Shown one piece after another: positions 38,445 to 46,964 of a stretch of 64,000 nt of DNA. The stretch is from contig JAMLHC010000005.1 in NCBI GenBank assembly GCA_023957335.1, positions 124,001-188,000 on the forward strand, in the 5' to 3' direction. The position numbers were made by a program, and so were the translations under genes. The stretch is from Bacteroidota bacterium (GTDB lineage Bacteria > Bacteroidota > Bacteroidia > NS11-12g > UBA955). How positions within the stretch are numbered: the first letter of the stretch is position 1; every line of letters starts with the position of its first letter. The notes beneath the pieces were generated by a model. The model did not search any database, was not told the DNA's origin, and worked only from the letters and a program-made list of their open reading frames with translations.

Positions 38445-39581
38445 TTATGCAAGATTATTTATAGCGTCTGTTACAGGACCGAGTTCAACCAGTTTTTTGA
38501 TATAATCATCAAGAGAATGTTCGTTATCTCTTTGAATGTTAGCATCCTTAATGGTTTCTTGCCCTGCGATTAAGAGATTTTTGATATTTTCTTTGGAAGC
38601 ATCAGCCATGTTGGAGTTATACAAAGGTTTTGCATTGCCTTCAATACCTCTGAGTCTTGCCGGCACATCCACTCTTTTATAATTTTTTTTGTTATCGCCT
38701 TCTAATGTGTCAAATAACAAGCTAACTTGATAATTAACTGTGTCTAAGCCTCCGTCCATCATTATATCAGAAATGGACTTAGCCCAATTAAGTGCCCCCC
38801 AATTGCCGGCACGTTGATAGTTTTTTAAATCAAGTAATTGAGAACCCGTACCGATTGAAAGCATCAGCATATCTTTTGCGCTGGGTTTGTTGATACCGAC
38901 ATTTTCGAAATCAGTAGTTCTGGCTTCTGCATAAGCGCACATGGTTGGGTTATTTGCAAAGACCCCACCGTCAATATTTACCATTTGGGAATTATTTCCA
39001 AAGTTGCGGATAATGGCAGGAGGGAAGTAAGTGGGAGCAGCAGAAGTAGAGCGGGCAACATCCCTCACCATGAACTTTCTGTCGGATTTATGTTTTTCAA
39101 CCTCACGACTATTAAAGAAAAATGATTTTTGGGATTGCATATCATAAGTAGTAATAATTAAACGTCCGAGCAGTTGGTCAAATATGATGTCTCCAAATTT
39201 ATCCTTAAAGATGCTTTCAATGGTTTCGGGTTTATATTGAGTTGCATTAAATAGCTGTCTCAATCCAAGCCAATCATTTTTTTTGGATTGATTGAAAATA
39301 GCTTCTCCCTTTTCAGAATAGAGTTTGAGCGCTTCGGATGCAGTGTATTTTGCTCGAGGATTGCCCGCATCAAATCTCTTGGGGTTAGGTATCAAATAAA
39401 AGCAGCCTAATATACCGCCCGTACTAGTTCCTACAATCATGTCAAAATAATCTGCAATGCGAGCATTTGGATTATTGCTAAACTCTGCCAGTTTGCTTTC
39501 TACATATTGAAGGACGGAAGCAGGTATAATTCCTCTGATGCCACCGCCATCGAGGCTCAAGATTCGGACTTTATTTGCCAT
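38445..39581 (-). CDS. Patatin-like phospholipase
   Basis: 378 residues. Predicted lipid acyl hydrolase with a Ser-Asp dyad: oxyanion DGGGIRG (residues 11-17), nucleophile Ser53 in IVGTSTGGILG, and Asp204 in NIDGGVFANNP. No signal peptide, so cytoplasmic. Of the bacterial patatin class that includes CBASS/CapV-type effectors, but there is no nucleotide cyclase or other defence gene next to it, so a metabolic lipase is more likely. Monocistronic by spacing. Confidence 0.92.
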   Translation of the reverse strand: MANKVRILSLDGGGIRGIIPASVLQYVESKLAEFSNNPNARIADYFDMIVGTSTGGILGCFYLIPNPKRFDAGNPRAKYTASEALKLYSEKGEAIFNQSKKNDWLGLRQLFNATQYKPETIESIFKDKFGDIIFDQLLGRLIITTYDMQSQKSFFFNSREVEKHKSDRKFMVRDVARSTSAAPTYFPPAIIRNFGNNSQMVNIDGGVFANNPTMCAYAEARTTDFENVGINKPSAKDMLMLSIGTGSQLLDLKNYQRAGNWGALNWAKSISDIMMDGGLDTVNYQVSLLFDTLEGDNKKNYKRVDVPARLRGIEGNAKPLYNSNMADASKENIKNLLIAGQETIKDANIQRDNEHSLDDYIKKLVELGPVTDAINNLA

Positions 39582-39989
39582 AATACTGAATGTTTAGTTA
39601 GAATATTGCAAGAATAATGAAATATTCTAATACTATGTAGTAGTAGCTGAAAATAAAACAAGTCATCAGCAGTGATGACTTGTTCTGTTGGGTGGTAAGA
39701 TAAATACTTTATCGAACCTATTTAAGTGTTTATTCTCTAATATCCACGATTAACGTTGACCTTTTTCAACTAATCCATTGTTAAAATCCGTTTCTAATAT
39801 GCCCAACTTTTTAGTTGCTTGAATTTTTATTAATTAATTCGATAAAGTTATTGTTGCTGTCCGAATAAGTACTTAAGGTCAAATTGGAAACGGTCACTTG
39901 CATTAAGTGTGGTGTAAATATAGGGATTTTTATTGCTGATTTATATTGTTTTCGGAAATGTAATCAAGGTTCTGAACAAATCCTTTGAT
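39582..39989. other. Non-coding gap between the patatin gene and the secreted-protein island
   Basis: About 400 bp with no gene-like frame. It holds a perfect hairpin (39658-39683, listed separately) and otherwise AT-rich sequence in which I see no promoter or RNA. It forms the left edge of the T9SS island. Confidence 0.6.
39658..39683 (-). terminator. Hairpin, probable terminator on the minus strand
   Basis: Perfect 11-bp stem (ACAAGTCATCA, loop GCAG, TGATGACTTGT). On the minus strand it is followed by TTTTATTTT, as expected of a terminator for transcripts coming from the secreted-protein gene that ends at 40120. Confidence 0.6.
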
Positions 39990-40137
39990 GCCACGATGTA
40001 TAGTCGCCAAGCTATAGCTGCGCTCAATCGCAAGTTTGCGTGTCAAGGCGATTGCGACCCGCGAGCCGTCAATACAGGCATACAGTTTTTCCTTGCTCTG
40101 GTGGGGGCGGACAGCAATGTTATTCTTTACAAATGCT
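39990..40137 (+). pseudogene. Fragment of an M43-type metalloprotease gene
   Basis: A 50-residue plus-strand stretch (AIAALNRKFACQGDCDPRAVNTGIQF, read in parts AIAALNRKF and RAVNTGIQFFLALVGADSN) aligns with residues about 120-160 of the intact metalloprotease at 50903 and of the truncated copy at 47823. It has neither the upstream signal peptide nor the catalytic HExxH, and it ends where the 3' end of the convergent secreted-protein gene begins. It is a recombination remnant. Confidence 0.75.
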
Positions 40138-42993
40138 CAATTTAGCGTGCATTATCCATCGTTTGCCATCAAACACATGCACAAGGTATATGCCTGCATT
40201 GATGCGGCTAATGTCTATGGTATTTACGCCTGCTTGCAATTGCACCTTCATAATCAGGTTGCCGGCAATACCTATGATTTCGTAAACATAGTTGCCTGAT
40301 TCTGCAATTTCAAATGTTAGCTCGGTGCTTGCAGGATTGGGGTACAGCTTTATGTTTTTAAACAGTATGGTGCTTACGCTGATATTAGCCGTGTCAGGAA
40401 CATGAATTGTATCAGAGAAAGCAGAGGAGCAGCCAAAAGTATTTGTAATCATTAGTCGGTAAACTCCTGTATCTGTGAGGATTAAATGATTTTGATTTGA
40501 CCCGACAGGCTGCCCGTATCTGAACCATTGATAATTGCTTGCTGCTGCTGCTGTTTTCAGCGTGTCGCTATCCTTGTAAATAGTCGGAGCATTTGGAACA
40601 GTATCTAATGTAATGGTTATTGTGTCGTTCAACACACAAAGGTTGTGGGCTGTAATCTTTACCCAATAAGTCCCTGCATTGCTGACTTCAATTTCCTGTG
40701 TGGTTTCGTTTGTGTTCCACAAATAAGATAACATATCAGCAGGAGCAATAAGCATAACGGAAGTGTCTAAGTTCTCACACCAATTTATGTTGTCGCCCAA
40801 GAAATCGGGTGCAATATCGGGAAGCGTATCTATGGAAACAGTAAGGGTGTCGCTGAATACGCAAAGGTTATGCGCTGTAACTGTTACCCAATATACGCTC
40901 TCATTGCTGATTTCTATCTGTTGGATAGTGTCGTTGGTACTCCAAAGATATTGCAGCATATCAGTAGGGGCAGCAAGGATTACGGAAGTGTCTATGTTCT
41001 CACACCAACTAATGTTGCCACCAAGAAAGTTTGACCCGACATTCGGCAGCGTGTCTATGCTTACAATAACTGTGTCATACAGAGCGCAATACTTATGAGG
41101 GGTAATCTTTACCCAATAAATCCCTGCACTATCGGTTTGTATTTGTTGGATTGTGTCGCCTGTGTTCCACAAATAAGATAGCATATTATCAGGGGCTTTG
41201 AGAATTACAGAGGTGTCCAAGTTTTCGCACCAATTTATGTTGTCGCCCAAAAAGTCGGGTTCTATATAGGGAAGTGTATCTATGGAAATAACAAGTGTAT
41301 CATATAGCACACAGAAATTAGGAGTGGTTATTTTAACAATATAAACCCCTGCTGTGTCGGTTGTAATTTCATCGCCTGTCGCTCCTGTGTTCCATTGGTA
41401 GCAGTGCATACTGCTTGGGGCTGTGAGCGTTATACTTCCGTTTGAGTTTTCGCACCAGCCTGTGTCGTTGCCGAGAAAGTTAGAAGTTATTTTGGGTAAA
41501 ATATCTACTGTCTTAGTGATAGTGTCGCTCCTGCTGCCGTTGCTTGCAACATAGCGAACACTATAAACGCCTGTGTCTGTAAGTTCAATCAGGGGATTTT
41601 TAATGCTTGCTGTCATTGCAGAACTCCCCTGTTTGCTGATTTCCCAACTGTGAGTGTTAGCCTGAAACGTGTCTTGTCCGTGAAATTGAATTGTATTTGA
41701 GATACAATCCAATTCATAAGCAAAATTGATACTTGGTGTATGGAAATAGCTTTTGACAAAATTCGGAAGACCATAAGTGATTTTATTTATCCCCATATCT
41801 ATACCTTGAATTGTGATTTTTGTTGAATCAATAAGTCCTCTATTTTCTACTAAAACCAAATTATTTGAATCCATTAACGACAAAGCAAATTTATCTTTAT
41901 AGGTTATGCTTTGAAGTTCAAAACTAAAACCAATAACATAGAATTTACGTTTTGAACTAACAGTTGAGGCACTATCATTAGGGTCAAAATCAAATACATT
42001 TAATCCGCTATCACGCTCTACTATGTAAAGTCGTGAATTATCTTTGGAGAAAGATAAACCAAGTACAGGGTATCTAATACTATCAATAGTATATAAAAAT
42101 TTTGCTCCCCCAAGTGATTTGTCAAATTGATAGATTTCAACAATCCTATTTAATGGAGGAATATTTGTATTAACCTTGATAAGATAATTGCCACTAAGAG
42201 AAAATACCATAGGGAAAGCTGCACCTTGTGCGCCCCCAGCAGGGGTAGAAAAAGATTTGGAAACAACAGGGCAGGAAATAATGCCTTGTGAAGTAAGCAA
42301 ATAAGAATACAGGTTATTCGCTTCAAACTCGTGTACTGTTATCCAAATATCTCTTCCGTTATCCGCTTTTACTACGGCTATGGGTTCGCACACACTATAC
42401 ATCAGAACAGAGTCTTTATATGCAACTCTAAAAGTATCTGCTTCTTTGACAATCAGGTTTACGGAAAACTGTTTGGTGGTGCTTATGTTGTAGTAAGTGT
42501 TGAACAAATAAATGCTGTCAGGATTATCTTCATGAAAAACAAAGACCGACCCCATTCTTGACGAAGAATGCCCTAATGAGAGGTTTCCGTTATGGATTAC
42601 CTCATGGTTTGCGTTCCAAATCTTCTCGCCATTGCTGTAAAGCAATAGGTTTCCGTCTTGGTCGGTGTGTACGGCTGCCGCCTCGTCTGTGTGTATGCTT
42701 GTCGGTACTTGGTAAATGGTATCAGGGTCAAAGCGCAAGCCTACACCATGCCCAAAATGCCAATTTCTAGTACGGTTGAAGTCGGGGTTGGTTTCGTAGG
42801 GTTGGGCGTGTGCGCCTAAGCCACTAATCAATATCAGAAAAGAAATCTTTAAGCGAGATTTCGTGAATTTTGAGCAAAGACAAGAAGTAATCCATTGAGA
42901 GATTTTGCCACCCCCGTTCCACTTTCCAATAGTAAGCCCTGCTAAGGTCAAAGTCCATTGCAAAATTCTCATAGCTTGTGTACCCTTTTTCAA
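40120..42993 (-). CDS. T9SS-sorted beta-propeller/Ig-like secreted protein (N-terminus altered)
   Basis: 957-residue frame. Residues 64-430 are the NWHFGHGVGLRF-type beta-propeller-like region seen in Bacteroidota surface proteins; about 455-495 a PKD-like segment; 499-798 four Ig-like repeats of exactly 75 residues, each with an FLGxNxxWCE motif; about 800-870 another Ig-like unit; and 880-957 a T9SS type A sorting domain (YPNPASTELTFEI onward). The signal-peptide core FLILISGLGAHAQ is at 52-64, too far from any ATG: residues 1-55 overlap the HTH gene 42824-43048 in another frame. So either the start is non-standard or the gene is silent. Its C-terminal 6-8 codons run into the protease fragment at 40137. 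Confidence 0.78.
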   Translation of the reverse strand: MKKGTQAMRILQWTLTLAGLTIGKWNGGGKISQWITSCLCSKFTKSRLKISFLILISGLGAHAQPYETNPDFNRTRNWHFGHGVGLRFDPDTIYQVPTSIHTDEAAAVHTDQDGNLLLYSNGEKIWNANHEVIHNGNLSLGHSSSRMGSVFVFHEDNPDSIYLFNTYYNISTTKQFSVNLIVKEADTFRVAYKDSVLMYSVCEPIAVVKADNGRDIWITVHEFEANNLYSYLLTSQGIISCPVVSKSFSTPAGGAQGAAFPMVFSLSGNYLIKVNTNIPPLNRIVEIYQFDKSLGGAKFLYTIDSIRYPVLGLSFSKDNSRLYIVERDSGLNVFDFDPNDSASTVSSKRKFYVIGFSFELQSITYKDKFALSLMDSNNLVLVENRGLIDSTKITIQGIDMGINKITYGLPNFVKSYFHTPSINFAYELDCISNTIQFHGQDTFQANTHSWEISKQGSSAMTASIKNPLIELTDTGVYSVRYVASNGSRSDTITKTVDILPKITSNFLGNDTGWCENSNGSITLTAPSSMHCYQWNTGATGDEITTDTAGVYIVKITTPNFCVLYDTLVISIDTLPYIEPDFLGDNINWCENLDTSVILKAPDNMLSYLWNTGDTIQQIQTDSAGIYWVKITPHKYCALYDTVIVSIDTLPNVGSNFLGGNISWCENIDTSVILAAPTDMLQYLWSTNDTIQQIEISNESVYWVTVTAHNLCVFSDTLTVSIDTLPDIAPDFLGDNINWCENLDTSVMLIAPADMLSYLWNTNETTQEIEVSNAGTYWVKITAHNLCVLNDTITITLDTVPNAPTIYKDSDTLKTAAAASNYQWFRYGQPVGSNQNHLILTDTGVYRLMITNTFGCSSAFSDTIHVPDTANISVSTILFKNIKLYPNPASTELTFEIAESGNYVYEIIGIAGNLIMKVQLQAGVNTIDISRINAGIYLVHVFDGKRWIMHAKLSICKE
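40600..41499 (-). repeat. Four tandem 225-bp Ig-like repeats
   Basis: Residues 499, 574, 649 and 724 of the encoded protein each begin a unit of exactly 75 residues (LPxIxxxFLG...WCEN...ISIDT). Units two and four are the most alike (both FLGDNINWCENLDTSV). Homologous genes at 46965 and 48812 have only one such unit, so the number varies between copies. Confidence 0.88.
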
Positions 42994-43048
42994 TTCGTAA
43001 TCGCTTTAATTTCGCTGCAATTTTAGCGATAATATTTCTCGTATCCAT
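42824..43048 (-). CDS. Small XRE-like helix-turn-helix protein (HTH-A)
   Basis: 74 residues from an ATG. Shares with the proteins at 43147 and 48481 the pattern IxxLRxxKGYxSYExFAxDxDL...YYW..E.G, a helix-turn-helix of the XRE type, and the ending SLKDFFSDID. Probably a DNA-binding regulator. Unlike the other two it is codirectional with a secreted-protein gene, and its stop codon lies inside that gene's signal-peptide region: the two frames overlap for about 170 bp. No partner toxin is present. Confidence 0.75.
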   Translation of the reverse strand: MDTRNIIAKIAAKLKRLRIEKGYTSYENFAMDFDLSRAYYWKVERGWQNLSMDYFLSLLKIHEISLKDFFSDID

Positions 43049-43090
43049 AACCTTGTGGTTTTAACAACACAGTAGTCTAAACTTTTTTAA

Positions 43091-43143
43091 CTTTGAGGCG
43101 ACATAAACCCGCTAAACCGTGTCTTAAGGATATGAAAGAAAAT
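43091..43143. repeat. Shared boundary repeat, copy 1
   Basis: The first 26 bases (from CTTTGAGGCGACATAAACCC) are identical to 48428-48453, and the similarity continues with a few differences to about 43143. In both places it lies just past the 3' end of an HTH gene. It may mark the end of a mobile or recombining segment. Confidence 0.75.
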
Positions 43144-43146
43144 TAC

Positions 43147-43377
43147 TCAAATACCGCTATCCTTAAAAAACTCCTCGAAAGTGAGTTCGTGAATGTCCAA
43201 AATTCTTTTAAGGTAAACAAGAGATATGTTTCTTCCCTTTTCAATGCTCCAATAATACTTTCTGTCAATATCGTGAGCTACTGCAAAGGTTTCGTAGCTT
43301 CTGTATCCCTTGCCAAGTCTAAGGTTTTTAATCTTCTGACCTATCTTTTCCAAAGTTTCTTTGTCGCTGACATTCAC
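43147..43377 (-). CDS. Small XRE-like helix-turn-helix protein (HTH-B)
   Basis: 76 residues from GTG at 43377. Same family as HTH-A and HTH-D: KIKNLRLGKGYRSYETFAVAHDI, read in parts as LRLGKGYRSYETFA and HDIDRKYYWSIEKG, then ILDIHELTFEEFF. Head-to-head with the GLUG-repeat gene, whose ATG is 81 bp away, so it may control both itself and that gene. Followed by the boundary repeat and then HTH-A in the same direction. Confidence 0.75.
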   Translation of the reverse strand: MNVSDKETLEKIGQKIKNLRLGKGYRSYETFAVAHDIDRKYYWSIEKGRNISLVYLKRILDIHELTFEEFFKDSGI

Positions 43378-43458
43378 AAAGCAAACAGACTTAAAAATAA
43401 TTCTTGTTTTTACGGAATATATACCTCATTTTTGCGAAGTCAATTAGATAAAATAGGC

Positions 43459-45432
43459 ATGGACACCCGTTTAATTAACTACTTCGTGAAAACATTCTTG
43501 TTGTTTTGTGTCGCCATGTGCCTTTTTGTTACAGAATCAAGAGCACAGTTTTCAGGAGGAGCTGGTACGGCAGATAATCCGTATCAGATAGCCAGTTTAG
43601 ACGATTTGATACTGTTGAGTGAAAGCCCCGAATATTGGGATTATATCACTTATTTCATTCAGACGGCTGATATTGACGCATCAAGCACCGATACACTGAA
43701 TGGTGGTTTAGGGTTTAAGCCGATAGGTACAGGATATGCAGTAAATGAGCAAAGTTTTTCAGGTTTTTACAATGGAAACGGACACATTATCTACAATCTG
43801 TACATTAACAGACCTTACCAAGATAATGTCGGACTTTTCGGGGCTACTTCTAATGGAGGACATCTTGATACAATAATTATTGTTAGGAATCTTAAATTGA
43901 TTGGTGTTCAAGTGGTTGGAAATGATCATGTAGGCGGATTGGTTGGAGCAAATGCTGGTAGAATTATTAACTGCTTTGTGTCTGGCAGTGTTACAGGTAA
44001 CAATGTTGTTGGAGGAATAACAGATTTTTCAAGAGGAGTTATTGACTGCCGAAGTGAAGCCAACATTGTTGGGAACAATGATGTAGGAGGATTGGTGGGA
44101 ATAATATCTACTTCATTAATTGGTCATACAATAATAAATTCATCTGCGTCTGGCGATGTTATAGGTAAAAATAATGTAGGAGGGCTTGCAGGAGGAAATA
44201 TGTTAGCATTAGGAATGGAGAATCTCGTTTGTTTTTCTTTTGCAACTGGTAATGTTACGGGAGAAGAAAACATAGGAGGCATAGTGGGGCAAAACAAGGC
44301 AGAGTTGTCGGAATGTTATGCCACAGGTGATGTTTCAGGAGTAAAGAATGTGGGAGGGTTGATAGGATATAATGAACGTAAGATCAGCAACTGTTACAGT
44401 ATGGGAAGAGTTGTTGGCAGTATAAATATTGGCGGAGTAATAGGGTATGAAATGGGAATCATTACTACTTGCTATAGCACCAGTGAGGTTACAGGAGATT
44501 CAAATGTCGGAGGTTTTGCGGGATTAGCCCATATAGGTATTACAGAAAACAGTGGTTTCTACAACAATGCTAATATAGATAGAAGTGCTGCAACAGGTTT
44601 GTCATTGTCAGAAATGCAGGTGGATTCCAATTTTCAGGGGTTTAATTTTGATACTGTATGGGCTATATACCCACTCATTAATTGCGGCTATCCTTACTTG
44701 CAGGCACTTCCCCCTGCTGCAACTGACACTATTACTTCAACAACTGACAATTCTCGGTGCGGACTGGGAACTTTAACCTTACAGGCTTCTGCACAAAGCG
44801 GAGCGCTAAATTGGTATGACACGGAAACACATGGCACTATACTAAACACAGGAGAATACTTTGTAACCCCTTTCTTGGATTCCTCTGCTTTGTTTTGGGT
44901 GGAGTTGCATCATGGCATTTGTGCATTGCCAAGACAGGCGGTTGCAGCAACGCTTTTTATACTCGACAACCATGTTGAAAAGGTAGCCGAAACTTTGTTT
45001 GCCAAACAGGACAATGTTCAATATCAATGGCTTGACTGCAATGACAATTTCAACCCCATTTCGGGGGCGGTAATGCAATTCTTTATCCCTGCTGCTGCGG
45101 GCAGCTATGCCGTAGAAATAACCCAAAACGCCTGTATTGACACAAGTGCTTGTGTGGGATTTACAGGCAATGTTAGTATAAGCAGCAAACATCATCTTTT
45201 TTCCGTTTACCCTAACCCCGCCACCACAGAGATAACCATTGAAGTTTTGGAGCAAGGCGGCTACTCTTATGAGATAACAGGAATTGCAGGAAACCTCATC
45301 ACATCGGGCAACCTGCAAGCAGACGTAAACACCATAGACATCAGCCGCATGAGCGCAGGCATGTACCTTGTTCATGTGCTGATTGACAATAACAGAATAA
45401 CAACATACAAGTTTATCAAACAAACAGAATAA
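43459..45432 (+). CDS. GLUG-repeat protein with T9SS type A sorting domain
   Basis: 657 residues from the ATG at 43459; the frame is open back to 43093 but that part is antisense to HTH-B. Signal peptide cut after SRA (residue 29). Residues about 100-380 contain about nine GLUG-type repeats, each with a VGGLVG-like core (HVGGLVG, DVGGLVG, NVGGLIG, NIGGVIG and others) and often CYATGxV. Then an Ig-like segment (CGLGTLTLQASAQSGALNWY) and a C-terminal sorting domain from SVYPNPATTEITIEV. GLUG repeats are found in adhesins and IgA-protease-like surface proteins. Its sorting domain closely resembles that of the 40120 gene although the N-terminal parts are unrelated. Confidence 0.88.
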   Translation: MDTRLINYFVKTFLLFCVAMCLFVTESRAQFSGGAGTADNPYQIASLDDLILLSESPEYWDYITYFIQTADIDASSTDTLNGGLGFKPIGTGYAVNEQSFSGFYNGNGHIIYNLYINRPYQDNVGLFGATSNGGHLDTIIIVRNLKLIGVQVVGNDHVGGLVGANAGRIINCFVSGSVTGNNVVGGITDFSRGVIDCRSEANIVGNNDVGGLVGIISTSLIGHTIINSSASGDVIGKNNVGGLAGGNMLALGMENLVCFSFATGNVTGEENIGGIVGQNKAELSECYATGDVSGVKNVGGLIGYNERKISNCYSMGRVVGSINIGGVIGYEMGIITTCYSTSEVTGDSNVGGFAGLAHIGITENSGFYNNANIDRSAATGLSLSEMQVDSNFQGFNFDTVWAIYPLINCGYPYLQALPPAATDTITSTTDNSRCGLGTLTLQASAQSGALNWYDTETHGTILNTGEYFVTPFLDSSALFWVELHHGICALPRQAVAATLFILDNHVEKVAETLFAKQDNVQYQWLDCNDNFNPISGAVMQFFIPAAAGSYAVEITQNACIDTSACVGFTGNVSISSKHHLFSVYPNPATTEITIEVLEQGGYSYEITGIAGNLITSGNLQADVNTIDISRMSAGMYLVHVLIDNNRITTYKFIKQTE

Positions 45433-45440
45433 GTTCTAAT

Positions 45441-45692
45441 TCAATCAAACTCAAAAAAACATTTTATGTCAACATCAAGTGCTTTAGATATGGTATATAG
45501 TTGTGAAACACTCGTATTTATCTTACCCGTTTCAATTCTTACTATTTGGCTTCTTGTAAGTCCTGCTTCAAAAGCCAACTGGGTCTGTGCCAACTTCTGG
45601 GCTTTTCGGATTTCTTTTATCCTTAAACCCAATTTAATAATAAACTCCTCTTCTCTTAATTGTTGCACCCAACAAAAGTGTACCGAGCACAA
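45441..45692 (-). CDS. XRE family helix-turn-helix protein (HTH-C)
   Basis: Up to 83 residues; no ATG, and the usable starts are TTG (45692) or GTG (45668, 75 residues). A standard XRE domain: LGLRIKEIRKAQKLAQTQLA, then AGLTRSQIVRIETGKINTS and LYTISKALDVDI. This is a different subfamily from HTH-A, B and D. It begins 64 bp from the divergent secreted-protein gene at 45757 and ends 8 bp from the stop of the GLUG gene, so it is tucked between two cargo genes. Confidence 0.8.
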   Translation of the reverse strand: MCSVHFCWVQQLREEEFIIKLGLRIKEIRKAQKLAQTQLAFEAGLTRSQIVRIETGKINTSVSQLYTISKALDVDIKCFFEFD

Positions 45693-45709
45693 AAAACAAA
45701 TGAAGCATA

Positions 45710-45741
45710 TTTGCTACAATAAATACTTTCGTTTACATTTG
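45710..45741 (+). promoter_or_regulatory. Full Bacteroidota promoter (TTTG-N20-TACATTTG)
   Basis: TTTG at 45710-45713 and TACATTTG at 45734-45741, 20 bp apart, with the ATG 15 bp on. It lies in the gap between HTH-C and the cargo gene. An inverted pair ACAAATG (45696-45702) and CATTTGT (45736-45742) flanks it and could be a regulator site. The gene it drives is frameshifted, so the promoter has outlived the reading frame. Confidence 0.72.
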
Positions 45742-45756
45742 TACCCGATAAGGAAT

Positions 45757-46962
45757 ATGAAGAACCTCTATGCTATATTAATAATTTTGCTCGTGGGCGT
45801 TGCTGCACACGCCCAACCCTACGCAACCAATCCTGACTTTAACAGAACCCGCAACTGGCACTTTGGGGACGGAGTAGGCTTACGCTTTGACCCTGACACC
45901 ATTTACAAGGTGCAAACAAGCATACAAACCCATGAAGCCGCAGCCGTTCACACCGACCAAGACGGAAACCTGTTGCTTTACAGCAATGGGGAAACCATTT
46001 GGAACGCCAACCACGAGATAATCCACAATGGCAACCTTGCTCTTGGTCATCACTCCTCAAACTTAGGTTCTGTATTTGTGTTCCATGAGGACAACCCCGA
46101 TAGTATTTATCTTTTCAATACTTATTACAACATAAGCACCACAAAAGAATTTTCTGTAAACCTGATTGTAAGGGAAGCGGACACTTTCAGAGTTGCGTAT
46201 AAAGATTCTGTTTTGATGTATAGCGTGTGCGAACCCATAGCCGTAGTAAAAGCCGACAATGGCAGAGATATTTGGGTGGTAGTACATGAGTTTGGAGCGA
46301 ACAACCTGTATTCTTATTTGCTTACTTCACAGGGTATTGTTTCCTGCCCTGTTGTTTCCAAATCTTTTTCTACTCCTTTTGGTAGTCCGCAAGCAGCATT
46401 CTTCACAATGGTTTTTTCTTCTGACGGGAGCTATATGGCAAAAGTAAATACCAATCAGACTTTTCCTCTCATAAAAAGGGTCGAAACGTATCGCTTTCAT
46501 TCGGGCAATGGAAAGTTTGATTTTTTGTATTCTCTTGATAGTTTAGCTCAACTAACAACAGGGCTTTGTTTCAACAAAGATAACTCATATTTGTTTGTAA
46601 CGGAACGTGATGATGATTTGCTATCTTTTAAATTTAATCCGAATGACAGTTTATCTACTATTAACTCGAAGAACAAAATTGCTCTTAGTGGACTTAAATC
46701 TAAATTACAACAAATGCCATATAATTATGGGGTTGCCTTAATGAGAAGAAGACCTGATGATGTATCCTTTATAGATTTTATTGTAAACGATGATTTGGAT
46801 ACAATTAAAGTTTTAGAGGAAAAAATTGATTTAAATGCTACGATGAATTATGTTTTCCCCAATTTCAACCAAAGTTACTTTTATACCCCCCCTATCAATT
46901 TCACGGACAAGACACGTTTTCCGCAACAACGCATGATTGGCTCATTACCAAACAAGGAATAA
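45757..46962 (+). pseudogene. Frameshifted T9SS beta-propeller protein gene, 5' part
   Basis: 401 codons from the ATG at 45757, with an intact signal peptide (LYAILIILLVGVAAHAQ) and a beta-propeller region very similar to residues 64-425 of the 40120 gene. Compared with that copy, 40 bp are missing at 46896-46901, between two CAATTT direct repeats, which shifts the frame and leads to a stop at 46962. Translation would give a secreted protein without Ig-like or sorting domains. The remainder continues in a different frame as 46965-47777. Confidence 0.85.
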
Positions 46963-46964
46963 CT

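Noticed and set aside
38445-39581. Patatin as a CBASS-type defence effector
   Set aside because: No cyclase, Cap2/Cap3 or other defence gene nearby; isolated lipase by context.
40600-41499. CRISPR array
   Set aside because: The regular repeats are 225-bp protein-coding units without spacers. No CRISPR-like array is seen elsewhere in the window.
43093-43458. N-terminal extension of the GLUG-repeat protein
   Set aside because: It is antisense to HTH-B, and a good signal peptide starts at 43459.
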